The translations under genes were made by a program, and so were the position numbers. DNA of 64,000 nucleotides from Bradyrhizobium ottawaense (GTDB taxonomy: Bacteria > Pseudomonadota > Alphaproteobacteria > Rhizobiales > Xanthobacteraceae), in NCBI RefSeq assembly GCF_900099825.1, contig NZ_LT629693.1, forward strand, positions 930,001 through 994,000, written 5' to 3'. Positions 1 through 9,066 of the stretch are shown here, piece after piece. How positions within the stretch are numbered: position 1 is the stretch's first letter; every line of letters starts with the position of its first letter. Below the pieces are notes generated by a model. It saw nothing but the letters and a program-made list of their open reading frames with translations, ran no database searches and was not told the DNA's origin.

Positions 1-159
1 GGCTAGATCCCCTGCACCATATGGCCTGGGCCAGTCGATTTCCGTTCAGGGACAACGATCGGCCGGGCGCTCCATGATTTGGTGCGATACTGCACTTTGC
101 CGGCACCAACACCACAACAACTCCGGAGCACCCGCCGCAGATGAATCAAGGGGTCGGCA

Positions 160-2370
160 ATGAATAAACATTGGGATCAAACGACCGACGAAGCCGAGCC
201 GCAGGTGCCCGTGTCCGCGCCCGTGGAGACCAGTGCGAGTGCCGCGCCATCGACAAGCGACAAGTCCACGGCCGACTCACTTCACTTTCTCGAACTCGTC
301 AACCTCCTGCGCCGCCGAAAGCGGCTTATCCTGACCATCGCACTGTGCGGCGCGATGCTGGTGTTTACAGTTGGGTTGTTGAAGCCGCCCAAATATACCG
401 CGGCAGCACAGATCGCGGTCGATCTACCCTCCAGCAGCGCTCAAGGCGCCGCAGCCCCCAAAGATGAGGGCAGCGTCGAGACGCACGTGACCGTACTGCT
501 CTCTCGTGACAACCTGCAGCACGTCGTGGACAATCTGCAGGACGATCCGCAATTTCACACGGCAGCGCCCGCTACTCAACGAATCGAGACCGAACGCGCC
601 GCGGATCGCGAGCCGCGACACGCCACCTCGGCGCGATGGCTCCCAGGCCCTTCGGAGTTGGCACACCGCTTGCGCATTTGGGTGGGGGGGGTCAGCAGCG
701 GAGAACCGACGCTGAACGTCGACGAACTGAAACGCCATCTCAGGATCGATCAGGAAGGACGCTCCCGCGTCATCGCCGTTAGCTACACATCGACGGACCC
801 CGATGCTGCCAGGACAATTGCCAACCGGATCGCCGAGCTCTATGTCGGGGGTCAGAGTGAAAAAAAGCGGGCATATGCGAGCAACGAATTGATTCGACTC
901 GACAGTCGCATTGCAGAGATGAAGACCGAGCTTGAACAATCCAGCGCAGCCGTACAGGCCTTCATGCGGCAACGAATCGACGCTGCGAAGAAGACGGGCA
1001 CAACCCGTGAATCCGATCAACATCTGCAAGAGCTCGAACGTCAAGCGATGGCGAAGGGACAGCTCTATCGCGCCCTGCTGCGCCGCCAGCAGGATATCCG
1101 GGACCTGCAAGAACGCATTACGTCCGGCGCCTATATCCTGTCGCTGGCCGCGACGCCGGAGCGGCCGAGCTCTCCGAACCCGTTCCTGTTCATTTTTCCC
1201 ACGCTGGTCGTGCTTCTGGTCTGCGGATCGCTACTGGCCGTCATTCTGGAGAGACTTGATCGCGGGCTACGAAGCGAGAGCGAAGTTAGCGCGGCCCTCG
1301 GCGTCTCCTGCATCGGGCTGGTTCCGCAGGTCGCGAAACCAAATGGAACCCGGCGATTGCATCAGTATCTCGTAAGCGATCCCATGGCTGCCTATGCCGA
1401 GGCGATGCGCTCGATCGTGGCAACCAGACAACTGCTGTTTCCATTCAACCCATCGAAAGTAATCCTGATTACCTCAAGCTTGCCCGCGGAGGGAAAGACC
1501 ACCATGGCGGTGAGCCTTTCCGTCAGCCTGACGCTGCTGGGGCAACGTGTTCTCTTGATCGACCTCGACTTCAAAAATCCATCGATCCTGCGTGAACTTG
1601 GCGGCAAAGCCGAACAGGGGCTCCTTGACGTCCTGCTCAAGAACCACATGCTGGCAGACGTGATCCAGTCGATCCCGGAGCTGGGGCTTGATTACCTGCC
1701 GATGAGCCGAAATACCTTTGATCCGCGGATATTGTTCGACGGCAACAGGATGCAGAATTTGCTGCGCCAGTTGCGCAGGAGTTACGACTACGTGATCATC
1801 GACAGTCCGCCGGTGCTCGCCAGCGCCGAGACACGGCTGCTCGCCGCCATGGCCGACGAGAACCTCTTCGTGGTCAAATGGGGCAGCACACCGCGAGAGC
1901 TTGCGCAGAACGCATTGAACCTGCTCCGCAGACCCAACCGCCACTCCGCGCAGCAGCTCCGGCACGTGAGCGCGCTGATTTCGCAAGTCGATCTAAAACA
2001 GCATTCGTATTACGGATACGGCGACGCCGGCGAATATTTTTCGAACTACGGGAGCTATTATTATTCCGCCCCCGACAGGGAACGACCTGCAATTGCGTTT
2101 AGCAGCTCCTATGCGCCTATCTTCGCGAATGGGTCTGCCGGCACGAATGGACGGATGGCTGCCGCATTTGCTTGGCTGAGGTCACGCGGAGCCGGATTGA
2201 ACCTCGCGCTGCTGCGACGATACCGGCGGGCCATATTCAGGATTCGTTTGCTTCGACTACGGATCTCAACATCACTCACGAACGCATGGAGCCGTCTCGG
2301 AGGACGGCATTCGAAACCGGCAGCTGGAGCTAACAGCTGCGAACGATCAAGCATCGAGGTCTCGCAATGA
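160..2370 (+). CDS. Polysaccharide co-polymerase / BY-kinase (Wzz-Wzc type)
   Basis: Inner-membrane protein that controls exopolysaccharide polymerisation and export through a tyrosine autokinase. Membrane segments lie near residues 53-73 and 343-365, framing a periplasmic Wzz/coiled-coil part. The cytoplasmic kinase has Walker A (SSLPAEGKTT, about 438-447), Walker A' (LLIDLDF, about 465) and Walker B (YVIIDSPP, about 543). A tyrosine-rich cluster at about 616-640 is the expected autophosphorylation tail, followed by an unusual basic extension to residue 736. AAGGGG lies 7 nt before the ATG. The 159 bases upstream show no gene. The stop overlaps the next start, so translation is probably coupled. 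Confidence 0.9.
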   Translation: MNKHWDQTTDEAEPQVPVSAPVETSASAAPSTSDKSTADSLHFLELVNLLRRRKRLILTIALCGAMLVFTVGLLKPPKYTAAAQIAVDLPSSSAQGAAAPKDEGSVETHVTVLLSRDNLQHVVDNLQDDPQFHTAAPATQRIETERAADREPRHATSARWLPGPSELAHRLRIWVGGVSSGEPTLNVDELKRHLRIDQEGRSRVIAVSYTSTDPDAARTIANRIAELYVGGQSEKKRAYASNELIRLDSRIAEMKTELEQSSAAVQAFMRQRIDAAKKTGTTRESDQHLQELERQAMAKGQLYRALLRRQQDIRDLQERITSGAYILSLAATPERPSSPNPFLFIFPTLVVLLVCGSLLAVILERLDRGLRSESEVSAALGVSCIGLVPQVAKPNGTRRLHQYLVSDPMAAYAEAMRSIVATRQLLFPFNPSKVILITSSLPAEGKTTMAVSLSVSLTLLGQRVLLIDLDFKNPSILRELGGKAEQGLLDVLLKNHMLADVIQSIPELGLDYLPMSRNTFDPRILFDGNRMQNLLRQLRRSYDYVIIDSPPVLASAETRLLAAMADENLFVVKWGSTPRELAQNALNLLRRPNRHSAQQLRHVSALISQVDLKQHSYYGYGDAGEYFSNYGSYYYSAPDRERPAIAFSSSYAPIFANGSAGTNGRMAAAFAWLRSRGAGLNLALLRRYRRAIFRIRLLRLRISTSLTNAWSRLGGRHSKPAAGANSCERSSIEVSQ

Positions 2371-3902
2371 TGGGAAACGCTGCTTTTGAACGGGATCCGG
2401 ACACGATCGTCACGTTGCCCAGGGATAATCGGATCCTTCCTCTGCTGCTGGCGGTCCTGGACGACTTTCATCGTCAGGCGGTTACTTATTGCTACTGGAA
2501 AAGCGGCTGCCGCCTTGAAGCAGTCCTGGCAGGCGATGCGGATCTCGACCTTCTCATTGCGCGGCACGACCAGCACCGCGCCCAGGCGATTTTGCTCGGG
2601 CGCGGATTCAAGCTTTTTCCTTCCGTCGCGACACGCGACCATCCGGCAATTCTAAGCTATCTCGGCTATGACGAGCCGAGCGGCCGGTTGACACATCTTC
2701 ATTTGCATTTCCGCCTGATCGTCGGCGAGCGCCTTCACAAGAATTACCGAGTTCCCTGGGAGACCAGCGTCCTGGCGCGCGCCATCGTTCACCCGACCCT
2801 GCAGGTGAAGATGCTGGATCCCGCGAGCGAAGCCGTGCTGCTCGGTGTACGCGCCTGCCTCGAACTGCGGCGTCTGGACCCGGTTACGCTCCGCGGCTGG
2901 CGGACGGCGCTCGCCCGGTTCGCGCTCGACCGAAAGCGACTTGCCGAAACGCTTGATCGCGGGCAGCTCACCAGCAGGGCTTCCGAATTGCTGGGCGACG
3001 ATCTCGGCGCGATGCTTGCCGACGACATTTGCGGCGAAGGGCCGTTCGATGAAAGTGGTCGCTTGCGAACAGCCATCCGGAAGCATTTCGCCCCATACCG
3101 GACGTACAACGGGCTCGAGGCTCGGCTCCGCAGTACGGCGCGCGCAATTCATTGGGCCGCCGGCGGCCTCAATAAGTTTTATCTGCATTTGCCGCGGCCC
3201 TGGAGCCGGCGCGCGCCGGGCGGCGGTTGTGTGGTGGCGCTGATCGGGATTGACGGCAGCGGCAAGAGCACCGTCAGCGCTGCCATTCGCGCATGGCTCG
3301 GCTCCGAGATTGACGTCATACCGATCTATTTCGGCACCGGCGGCGGGCGCCCCTCCCTGCTTTTGCGCCCCCTCAAGTTGATGGTGCCATTGTTGACGCC
3401 CTTGCTAAGGACCAAGCCGAGCGGATCATCACACGGCAAGGTGTCGAAGGCCCCTCCGGGGCTGCTCTACAGCATGTTGCTCATGGTCTGGGCGACGGTC
3501 GTGGCGCGCGAGAAGCGCACGAAACTGCTTGCCGCACGTCGCGCCGCAAGCCGTGGGCTCGTCGTTATCACCGACCGCTACCCGCAGAATGAAATTCGCG
3601 GATTCAATGACGGTCCCTTGTTGACGCGTCTGGCGTGGGCGCCATCCAGGATTCGCAGGTGGGAGGCGAGCGCCTATGCCCTTGCGCAGCGCCTGCCCCC
3701 GGATCTCGTCATCAAGCTGATCGTCAAGCCCGAGACTACCGCAAGGCGCGAGCCGGACATGGACCCCGGGGTCGTCGAGAAGCGCATCGAAGCGATTCCA
3801 CGGCTGGCGTTTTCCGGGGCACACGTCGTCTCCATCAACGCCGAACAGCCTTTGGCGGACGTCATTCGCGCGGTCAAACGGGAAATCTGGCGCATGCTTT
3901 GA
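2367..3902 (+). CDS. Two-domain protein with C-terminal thymidylate-kinase-like P-loop
   Basis: A 511-aa protein of unknown substrate. The first 250 or so residues include WKSG and DADLDLL motifs reminiscent of nucleotidyltransferase-like proteins of polysaccharide loci. The C-terminal half has a thymidylate-kinase-like P-loop (LIGIDGSGKST, about residue 292) and a DR motif (ITDRYPQN). It overlaps the BY-kinase stop as ATGATG, so either of two adjacent ATGs could start it. Context argues for phosphorylation or transfer on a glycan precursor rather than dTMP kinase activity. That is inference. Confidence 0.7.
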   Translation: MMGNAAFERDPDTIVTLPRDNRILPLLLAVLDDFHRQAVTYCYWKSGCRLEAVLAGDADLDLLIARHDQHRAQAILLGRGFKLFPSVATRDHPAILSYLGYDEPSGRLTHLHLHFRLIVGERLHKNYRVPWETSVLARAIVHPTLQVKMLDPASEAVLLGVRACLELRRLDPVTLRGWRTALARFALDRKRLAETLDRGQLTSRASELLGDDLGAMLADDICGEGPFDESGRLRTAIRKHFAPYRTYNGLEARLRSTARAIHWAAGGLNKFYLHLPRPWSRRAPGGGCVVALIGIDGSGKSTVSAAIRAWLGSEIDVIPIYFGTGGGRPSLLLRPLKLMVPLLTPLLRTKPSGSSHGKVSKAPPGLLYSMLLMVWATVVAREKRTKLLAARRAASRGLVVITDRYPQNEIRGFNDGPLLTRLAWAPSRIRRWEASAYALAQRLPPDLVIKLIVKPETTARREPDMDPGVVEKRIEAIPRLAFSGAHVVSINAEQPLADVIRAVKREIWRML

Positions 3903-3975
3903 GGCGCGATTCCCAAACACCGGATGGAGAATGGGCCGGTTTCAATTCCCCCCATCTGCATAGCGAGGTCCGGAT

Positions 3976-4812
3976 ATGATCGTCGAACTTTTCGGTCCCC
4001 CAGGTGCGGGAAAGACCACCTTCGCTCGTGCTCTCGCGGCCCGACTCCGTGAACGTGGCCACACCACGGACCTCGTCCTCAGTCAGCGACCGGCGGAGCG
4101 TTCACCGCATGAAATCCGTTCTGCGTCGGATCTCTCCACCCAGCAGATCACCTCGATGATACGCCGCCTGACCCGTCCATTCGCCGAGATACTGATGATG
4201 GCACGCCATCCATTGGCCAGTTCGCACGACGTCGGAACGGCGCTAAACCTGATCAAAATACTCCCGCCATCCAGCATCCTCTGGTCGTTCAGGCTCACGC
4301 AATACGTGTCACGTCTGTCGCGATCGTGGTTTCAGGCGTCAAGTAGCGCCCACATCGTATTGTTTGACCAAGCATTCGTCCAAGCGGTCTGTTCACTTGC
4401 GCTACTTTGCGGGGTGGCGGACGAACTGCTGATCTCACATGCGCTGCATATCATCCCGCAATCCGACCTTCTTGTTCGACTCGACGCAACAGACGAGATC
4501 CTGGAGGCGCGGCTGCGCGACCGGCAACGTCTGGAGAGCAGGTTCGACCGTCTGCTCGAATTTGATTTGACGACCAACCTAAGGTCGTTGGCCGTCGTCG
4601 ATTGCCTACACGATCTGCTGCGTAAGGGGGGCAGGCAGATCATGACTGCCACCTCGCTCGATGAGCATTCGCTTAACGAAGCCGTGGAACGGGTCGAGAA
4701 ACAGATAACGGCGCAGGTCGGCATGGAACAGCGCGCGGCGGCACGACGAAATCAGGCTTGCTCAGATTCGAGTTGCGCTGATCAGACTCTGGAACGCCGT
4801 ACGGCCTCGTAA
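3976..4812 (+). CDS. P-loop kinase-like protein of the polysaccharide locus
   Basis: A 278-aa soluble protein opening with a Walker A motif (LFGPPGAGKTTFA, residues 5-17), followed by a helical region and a DATDEILEARL stretch like the lid region of small-molecule kinases. GAGG lies 8 nt before the ATG. It sits 73 nt after the two-domain P-loop gene and before the flippase, so it probably belongs to the same transcript. The phosphoryl acceptor is not evident. It could be a sugar, lipid or nucleotide kinase. Confidence 0.65.
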   Translation: MIVELFGPPGAGKTTFARALAARLRERGHTTDLVLSQRPAERSPHEIRSASDLSTQQITSMIRRLTRPFAEILMMARHPLASSHDVGTALNLIKILPPSSILWSFRLTQYVSRLSRSWFQASSSAHIVLFDQAFVQAVCSLALLCGVADELLISHALHIIPQSDLLVRLDATDEILEARLRDRQRLESRFDRLLEFDLTTNLRSLAVVDCLHDLLRKGGRQIMTATSLDEHSLNEAVERVEKQITAQVGMEQRAAARRNQACSDSSCADQTLERRTAS

Positions 4813-4869
4813 CCCTCGATCCGGACGGCCCCACCCGGGAGGCACCCGGCAGAGGAGACACTAAAGCGC

Positions 4870-6231
4870 ATGACCAGTGAAGTTGTTGACCAGGACCTTG
4901 GTAGCGCTCGGATCAGGCGGGTCGCTCTCGGTGGCGTCACAGCGTTCGTGATCTTCGTTGCTTGCGCCGGCGTAACCGCCTGCTCGCAACTTCTGATCGC
5001 CCGACTTGTCGGCGCAGACACCTATGGTGTCTACGCCTACGTCACCGCCTGGATAACGATCCTTGCCTATTTCTCCGCGCTCGGCTTCGACATCGCGCTG
5101 CTGCGCTTTCTGCCCGCTTACCAGACCAAGGGAGCATGGGGCCTCGCGCGCGGCGTAATCCGGTATACAGAGCAACGAGCGCTCGCAGTTGGTATTCTGG
5201 TGATATTGGCGGGGACTTCGATCATCTTGGTCTGGTCTCGGCACTTTACGCCGGAACTCAGGAATACGTTTCTCATTGGATTCGTCCTTGTACCGGTTTG
5301 GGCACTGTTGTGGATACGCTGCGCGATTGTTCGCGGGTTTGGCGGCGTGGTGCTGGCGCTGGCGCCGGACAAGATCGCGCGGGACGGCCTGTTGCTGATC
5401 CTTGTCGTGCTGGCTCACTTCGGACTGAGCCGGCATACCGATGCCCCACTGGTCATGATGGCGACGCTGGTTGGTTCGACCGTGGCGCTCGGGCTCGTCA
5501 GCCTCGCGATACGCCGACTTCGCCCCGACGTGATCACACATTCACCCCCGGAATATGCTGCCTCGATCTGGTGCCACACTGCTGTTCCGCTTGTGGTCAT
5601 CACCGCCGCCGAGGCTCTTCTCAATCGAACCGGAGTCGTTCTGCTCGGCTGGTTCGGAGAAACGAAGGATGCCGGAATCTACAGCCTCGCCTTCAATATT
5701 TCCTTCCTGGTGGTGTTGCCGCGTGCCGCGATCAACACCCTGTTCGCACCTACCATCTCGAGCCTGTTCACGCGGAATGATCGAGCGACGCTGCAGGCTC
5801 TCGTGACGAAATCCGCTTCATGGACACTATGCGCGGCGGGTTGTATCGCGCTCGCGCTGGCGGTGCTCGCGGAACCCATCCTCACCTGGTTCGGCAAGGA
5901 TTTTGCCAACGGCGTCCTCGCATTGCGCATTCTTCTCGTCGGCCAGGTGATCGCGGCGAGTTACGGTTCACAGCTATACGTCATGACGATGACCGAACAC
6001 GAGCGCAGCGCCGCTGCCTTGCTGATTCTGAGCGCGGCCGTAAACGTCGTCGCCAGCATTTTCTTCATAAGCATTCTGGGGCTGACGGGCGCAGCGATCG
6101 CGACAACCATTGCGCTGATTATCTGGAACATCGCGATGGCACTCTTCATCTCCCGGCATCTGCGATTGCTGCCGGGTATCTTCGGGATGTTCGGATCAAG
6201 GCTCCGGCGCTCCCTGGCGCCACGCCTTTAG
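4870..6231 (+). CDS. Wzx-like polysaccharide flippase (MATE/MOP superfamily)
   Basis: Polytopic membrane protein of 453 aa with about 12 to 14 hydrophobic segments. It has the repeated layout of lipid-linked oligosaccharide flippases, including an N-terminal LIARLVGADTYGVYAYVTAW segment typical of Wzx/RfbX proteins. It would move undecaprenyl-linked repeat units across the inner membrane for the BY-kinase-controlled export system upstream. It is the last recognisable gene of the polysaccharide run. Its TAG stop overlaps a degraded IS21 fragment on the other strand. Confidence 0.85.
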   Translation: MTSEVVDQDLGSARIRRVALGGVTAFVIFVACAGVTACSQLLIARLVGADTYGVYAYVTAWITILAYFSALGFDIALLRFLPAYQTKGAWGLARGVIRYTEQRALAVGILVILAGTSIILVWSRHFTPELRNTFLIGFVLVPVWALLWIRCAIVRGFGGVVLALAPDKIARDGLLLILVVLAHFGLSRHTDAPLVMMATLVGSTVALGLVSLAIRRLRPDVITHSPPEYAASIWCHTAVPLVVITAAEALLNRTGVVLLGWFGETKDAGIYSLAFNISFLVVLPRAAINTLFAPTISSLFTRNDRATLQALVTKSASWTLCAAGCIALALAVLAEPILTWFGKDFANGVLALRILLVGQVIAASYGSQLYVMTMTEHERSAAALLILSAAVNVVASIFFISILGLTGAAIATTIALIIWNIAMALFISRHLRLLPGIFGMFGSRLRRSLAPRL

Positions 6232-6377
6232 CGGCGCGCCGGATAACCGCGCCCGCGCAGCTGTTCGAAGATCCGGATCAACGTCAGCTGCTCGCGAGCA
6301 GCCTTGGCCGCATTCCCTGCCAGCAATCCGTTAAGTTCTGCTGCCCATCGACCCAGCTTCGGCCGCGGCTGGACAAC
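6228..6377 (-). pseudogene. IS21-family transposase (IstA) remnant
   Basis: Read on the minus strand this gives VVQPRPKLGRWAAEL and, after an LNGLLAGNAAKAA stretch, REQLTLIRIFEQLRGRGY, then a stop. It matches the segment of IS21-type IstA just before the GGYDAVRRY block, recalled from family knowledge. Homology ends at GRGY, where PARR and a stop replace the expected sequence. The rest of the transposase and the IstB helper are absent. It is a decayed fragment between the flippase and the stress protein. Confidence 0.55.
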
Positions 6378-6431
6378 ACCACCGCTGCAGACCGCGGCCT
6401 CTGCCGCCGGCGCTCAGGCCGATATCGTTCT

Positions 6432-6905
6432 TCACCGCGCCTGCGTTTTTCTGATCGGCGCAACATTGCTCTTCTTTCGTTCGGATTTCACCGCGATGAG
6501 GACACTGCAGGGCGGGTGGTGCAGAATGGTGGCGCCGACCGAACCATTTAACCAGCGCGCAACCGCCCCTTGATCTCGATGGCCGACGACGATCAAATCC
6601 GCTTTCATCTCTCGCGCGAACAGCACGATCTGCTCGGCAGGCTTGCCGTACCTGATGTCGTTCGCTGCGGCGCATCCGGCGCACTGCAGGCGTCTCACGC
6701 CTGCGTCAAGCGCTGATTGCATTCCGAACCGCTGGTTATCCGGGATGAAGGACATCCCTTCAACGACAAGCAAGTTCTCCGAAGGATCCAGAATTGCGAG
6801 CACATGGACCATCGCACCGGAAATCGACGCTAACTTCTCCGCCTGAACCAGCGCTTCGCGACCGTCCGGTGAGCCGTCGTAGGCGAGGAGAATGTTCCGG
6901 TACAT
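6432..6905 (-). CDS. Universal stress protein (UspA family)
   Basis: A single Usp domain of 157 aa (MYRNILLAYDGSPDG start). It has the nucleotide-binding signature toward the C-terminus (GHRDQGAVARWLNGSVG), a variant of the usual G-2X-G-9X-GS pattern. The ATG at 6905 is chosen because AAAGGAGG lies 7 nt upstream. A TTG two codons earlier would sit almost on the ribosome binding site. The stop of the preceding 67-aa gene lies 2 nt before this start, so the pair is translationally coupled. Expected to be cytoplasmic. Confidence 0.85.
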   Translation of the reverse strand: MYRNILLAYDGSPDGREALVQAEKLASISGAMVHVLAILDPSENLLVVEGMSFIPDNQRFGMQSALDAGVRRLQCAGCAAANDIRYGKPAEQIVLFAREMKADLIVVGHRDQGAVARWLNGSVGATILHHPPCSVLIAVKSERKKSNVAPIRKTQAR

Positions 6906-6907
6906 GG

Positions 6908-7111
6908 TCAAGCCTCCTTTTTCGAGTGTGCGATGTCGCAGGCTACGTCAGGGTTGGACGTTCCTGAGCTTGCGACGACCAACCCATCGAGCAGCCGCAA
7001 CTCACGCAGTCCATTTCGTATCAGAACCAGTCCGAGGAAACGGATGGAGATGGAGGAAGACAACCATACGAAGCAAACAACCCATAGAATAAGAAGCTGA
7101 ATGGTGATCAC
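6908..7111 (-). CDS. Small membrane protein, 67 aa, coupled to usp
   Basis: GTG-started ORF with a strong ribosome binding site (GGGAGG, 5 nt spacing). The N-terminus (MITIQLLILWVVCFVWL) is a clear membrane anchor. A second moderately hydrophobic stretch (IRFLGLVLI) and a polar tail follow. Its stop abuts the usp start, and GGAGG for usp lies in its last codons. I do not recognise the family. The coupling suggests a membrane partner or sensor for the stress protein, which is inference. Confidence 0.6.
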   Translation of the reverse strand: MITIQLLILWVVCFVWLSSSISIRFLGLVLIRNGLRELRLLDGLVVASSGTSNPDVACDIAHSKKEA

Positions 7112-7207
7112 GCATGCCTCCCCGCTGCTGGAGTCTCTCTCGGAATGCGCGCCGCACGATGAGCCAGGCAACACATCCTTGTTTCCAAGCTAAACCGCAT
7201 ATTAGTT

Positions 7208-7257
7208 TTGACAAACGAATAATATTGCGACTTGATATCTTCTCTATCGATATCAAG
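7208..7257 (+). promoter_or_regulatory. LysR-gene promoter with dyad containing T-N11-A
   Basis: TTGACA at 7208-7213 is a consensus -35. A perfect 9-bp inverted repeat follows: CTTGATATC at 7231-7239 and GATATCAAG at 7249-7257. The dyad contains the T-N11-A spacing known for LysR-type regulators (T7238, A7250). Its right arm overlaps the AAGGAGG ribosome binding site of the LysR gene. It lies in the 155-bp gap shared with the divergent small-protein/usp pair. This fits autoregulation and possible control of both sides. Confidence 0.5.
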
Positions 7258-7266
7258 GAGGCGCGC

Positions 7267-8166
7267 ATGGACACAGAACTCGCCAGAACCTTCCTCATGG
7301 TTGTTACAGCGGGAAACTTCATCAGTGCTGCGGATCGACTTCACGTCAGCCAGTCGACGGTCAGCACGCGCATTCACACACTTGAAGACCAACTGGGTTG
7401 CGTACTCTTTGTCCGCAACAAGGCCGGTACAACGCTGACCGCCGCCGGCCGGCAGTTTCAACGCCACGCCGCTTCACTCGTTCGAACGGTCGAACAGGCA
7501 CGACACGACATCGGAATTCCCGAAGGGTTTAGCGGAACGCTGGTGGTCGGCGGCCGCATTGGTCTGTGGGAAGAGTTCCTGCTGCAGTGGCTTCAACTCA
7601 TGAAGGAGGCCAGGCCAGAAATATCCATTCGTGCCGAAAGCGGCCTTGAACCAGAACTCATGCAAGGGCTTATCGAGGGACGAGCGGATATCGGGGTCAT
7701 GTACACCCCACAGAGCCGTCCCGGATTGAAGATCGAGCAGCTATTCGAAGAGAAGCTCATCCTGGTTTCAACGGATCCCAAGAGTAAACCTGAGCCCCAA
7801 CCCGGCTATGTGTATGTCGATTGGGGTCCGGAGTTTTATGTCAGGCACAGCGCGTGCTTTCCGAATTTCGTCGGGCCATCGCTATCCGCGAATATCGGCT
7901 GGTTGGGATTGCAGCACGTTCTGGAAAACGGCGGCTCCGGCTATTTTCCCAAGCGGATCGTCTTGCCTCACCTTAAAGCCCAACGGCTACATCTAATCGG
8001 CGGCGCTCCAGAATTCTCGATGCCCGCTTACGTCGTATATCCCCTCGAATACGATCGCGATCTGTTCGGTGGCGCGCTCGAGATCATGCACCGGCTCGCC
8101 AACCCGGAAACAGACAAGACAGCTGACAAGAAAGTGGCCAAGCGAGCCGCTCAAAAGCGGCGCTAG
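7267..8166 (+). CDS. LysR-family transcriptional regulator
   Basis: A 299-aa LTTR. The N-terminal winged helix-turn-helix covers residues 1-60 (AADRLHVSQSTVSTRIHTLE), followed by a periplasmic-binding-like effector domain. The ATG at 7267 follows AAGGAGG at 5 nt; an upstream in-frame extension to 7114 is not supported. The lysine-rich C-terminal tail (DKKVAKRAAQKRR) is unusual. It is divergent from the small membrane protein/usp pair, the classic arrangement for control of a neighbour. The inducer is unknown. Confidence 0.85.
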   Translation: MDTELARTFLMVVTAGNFISAADRLHVSQSTVSTRIHTLEDQLGCVLFVRNKAGTTLTAAGRQFQRHAASLVRTVEQARHDIGIPEGFSGTLVVGGRIGLWEEFLLQWLQLMKEARPEISIRAESGLEPELMQGLIEGRADIGVMYTPQSRPGLKIEQLFEEKLILVSTDPKSKPEPQPGYVYVDWGPEFYVRHSACFPNFVGPSLSANIGWLGLQHVLENGGSGYFPKRIVLPHLKAQRLHLIGGAPEFSMPAYVVYPLEYDRDLFGGALEIMHRLANPETDKTADKKVAKRAAQKRR

Positions 8167-8259
8167 GTGCAGCGAGGCGACGCCGCCGCTGCAGCTGAAG
8201 CAGACTCGTTGGAGCCTGCATCATCCGGCCCGATCGTTTCTCATGTATCCACTCTTCCG

Positions 8260-8291
8260 AATTTGATAGCCAGTATTTCTCGCTTGTAAAA
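8260..8291 (+). repeat. 32-bp conserved element, copy 1
   Basis: Noncoding element that matches 25 of 32 positions with the copy at 10808-10839, without gaps. Both begin AATTT and end with the identical 12-mer TCGCTTGTAAAA at the same offset. It lies in the 220-base gap before the helical protein gene at 8387. The remainder of that gap shows no gene. A shared regulator site or promoter is the simplest reading. Confidence 0.5.
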
Positions 8292-8386
8292 CCAAGAGAA
8301 GCGAAGAAGGTACCCAGCGAGATCCATGATATTTCGTCCGGACATTAGACAGTCCCACGACGTCACGGACCCATGGGAACAGTTCA

Positions 8387-8893
8387 ATGCACAAAGCTCC
8401 ATTGCGGCCACAGACTGTCGACGCGATTCGCGAATGCTCATCGTCTCCTTGCTGGATGCATGAGGTAGATCCAGCCTACCTCGGCTATTGGTCCAGGGAA
8501 GAAATGGTGGCGTTTCTCAAGTCCCTTTTGGAGCGAGAAACGATAGGCACGAAGGCGCTCGCCGACATCGGTCGCACAGCCGACCCTCGGGTCGCCGATC
8601 TGATTCTCAAGTCCGAGTTAGACCAAGGCTCCATTTGCATCCTGCTCCAGAGCGAAATCGCAAGGAAAGACGCAGCCGTCGCAGCGCCTCACCGACGTCC
8701 GGTCAACGAACATCGCGTGCAGTCCACCCTCGAGCAGGCAATCGCATACGCAAGGTTCACTCAGAACGAGCTGGTTCGAACGATCGAGGAAGCCGTTCTC
8801 AACATCTTCGACGCCGAGTTGAACTCTCATCTCATGAAGATACTGCGATTTCATCGACAGCAAATCGAGCAACTTGAGACGCTTCTCGCATAG
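8387..8893 (+). CDS. Helical conserved hypothetical protein (possibly DUF6306-like)
   Basis: A 168-aa soluble protein that is mostly helical. It has a CWMHEVDPAYLGYW motif near residue 22 and a long C-terminal helix pair (ELNSHLMKILRFHRQQIEQL). The layout suggests a four-helix, ferritin-like bundle. I recall DUF6306 proteins with a similar opening, but that assignment is tentative. An alternative ATG lies at the MHEVDP position. It sits next to the oxidase subunit gene and downstream of a 32-bp repeated element, which suggests a redox or stress role. Confidence 0.6.
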   Translation: MHKAPLRPQTVDAIRECSSSPCWMHEVDPAYLGYWSREEMVAFLKSLLERETIGTKALADIGRTADPRVADLILKSELDQGSICILLQSEIARKDAAVAAPHRRPVNEHRVQSTLEQAIAYARFTQNELVRTIEEAVLNIFDAELNSHLMKILRFHRQQIEQLETLLA

Positions 8894-9066
8894 CGATCTG
8901 CGTTGCTGCCCCTGCGTCTGTCGGTCCCGGTCCACGATCCGGATCGACGGTAAACACGGCTGGAGCGGCACCAATCGTGACGGGTGTTGAGGGGTCGCGC
9001 CGGGCGAGCCGTCATGCAAAGGACGCGGCCGCCTCCGCTCAGCCTTGAAAGTCATGGAGGTTAAGG

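Noticed and set aside
141..167. Eight-codon ORF overlapping the BY-kinase start
   Set aside because: The GGAG lies 12 bases away and the peptide is too short to judge; overlap is not evidence enough for a leader peptide.
7114..7266. N-terminal extension of the LysR gene
   Set aside because: Would cover the promoter and dyad and adds residues not found in LysR proteins; the ATG at 7267 has an ideal ribosome binding site.
8935..8946. 12-bp palindrome CGATCCGGATCG before ctaD
   Set aside because: Short and made of common dinucleotides of this genome; no second copy nearby and no promoter match.
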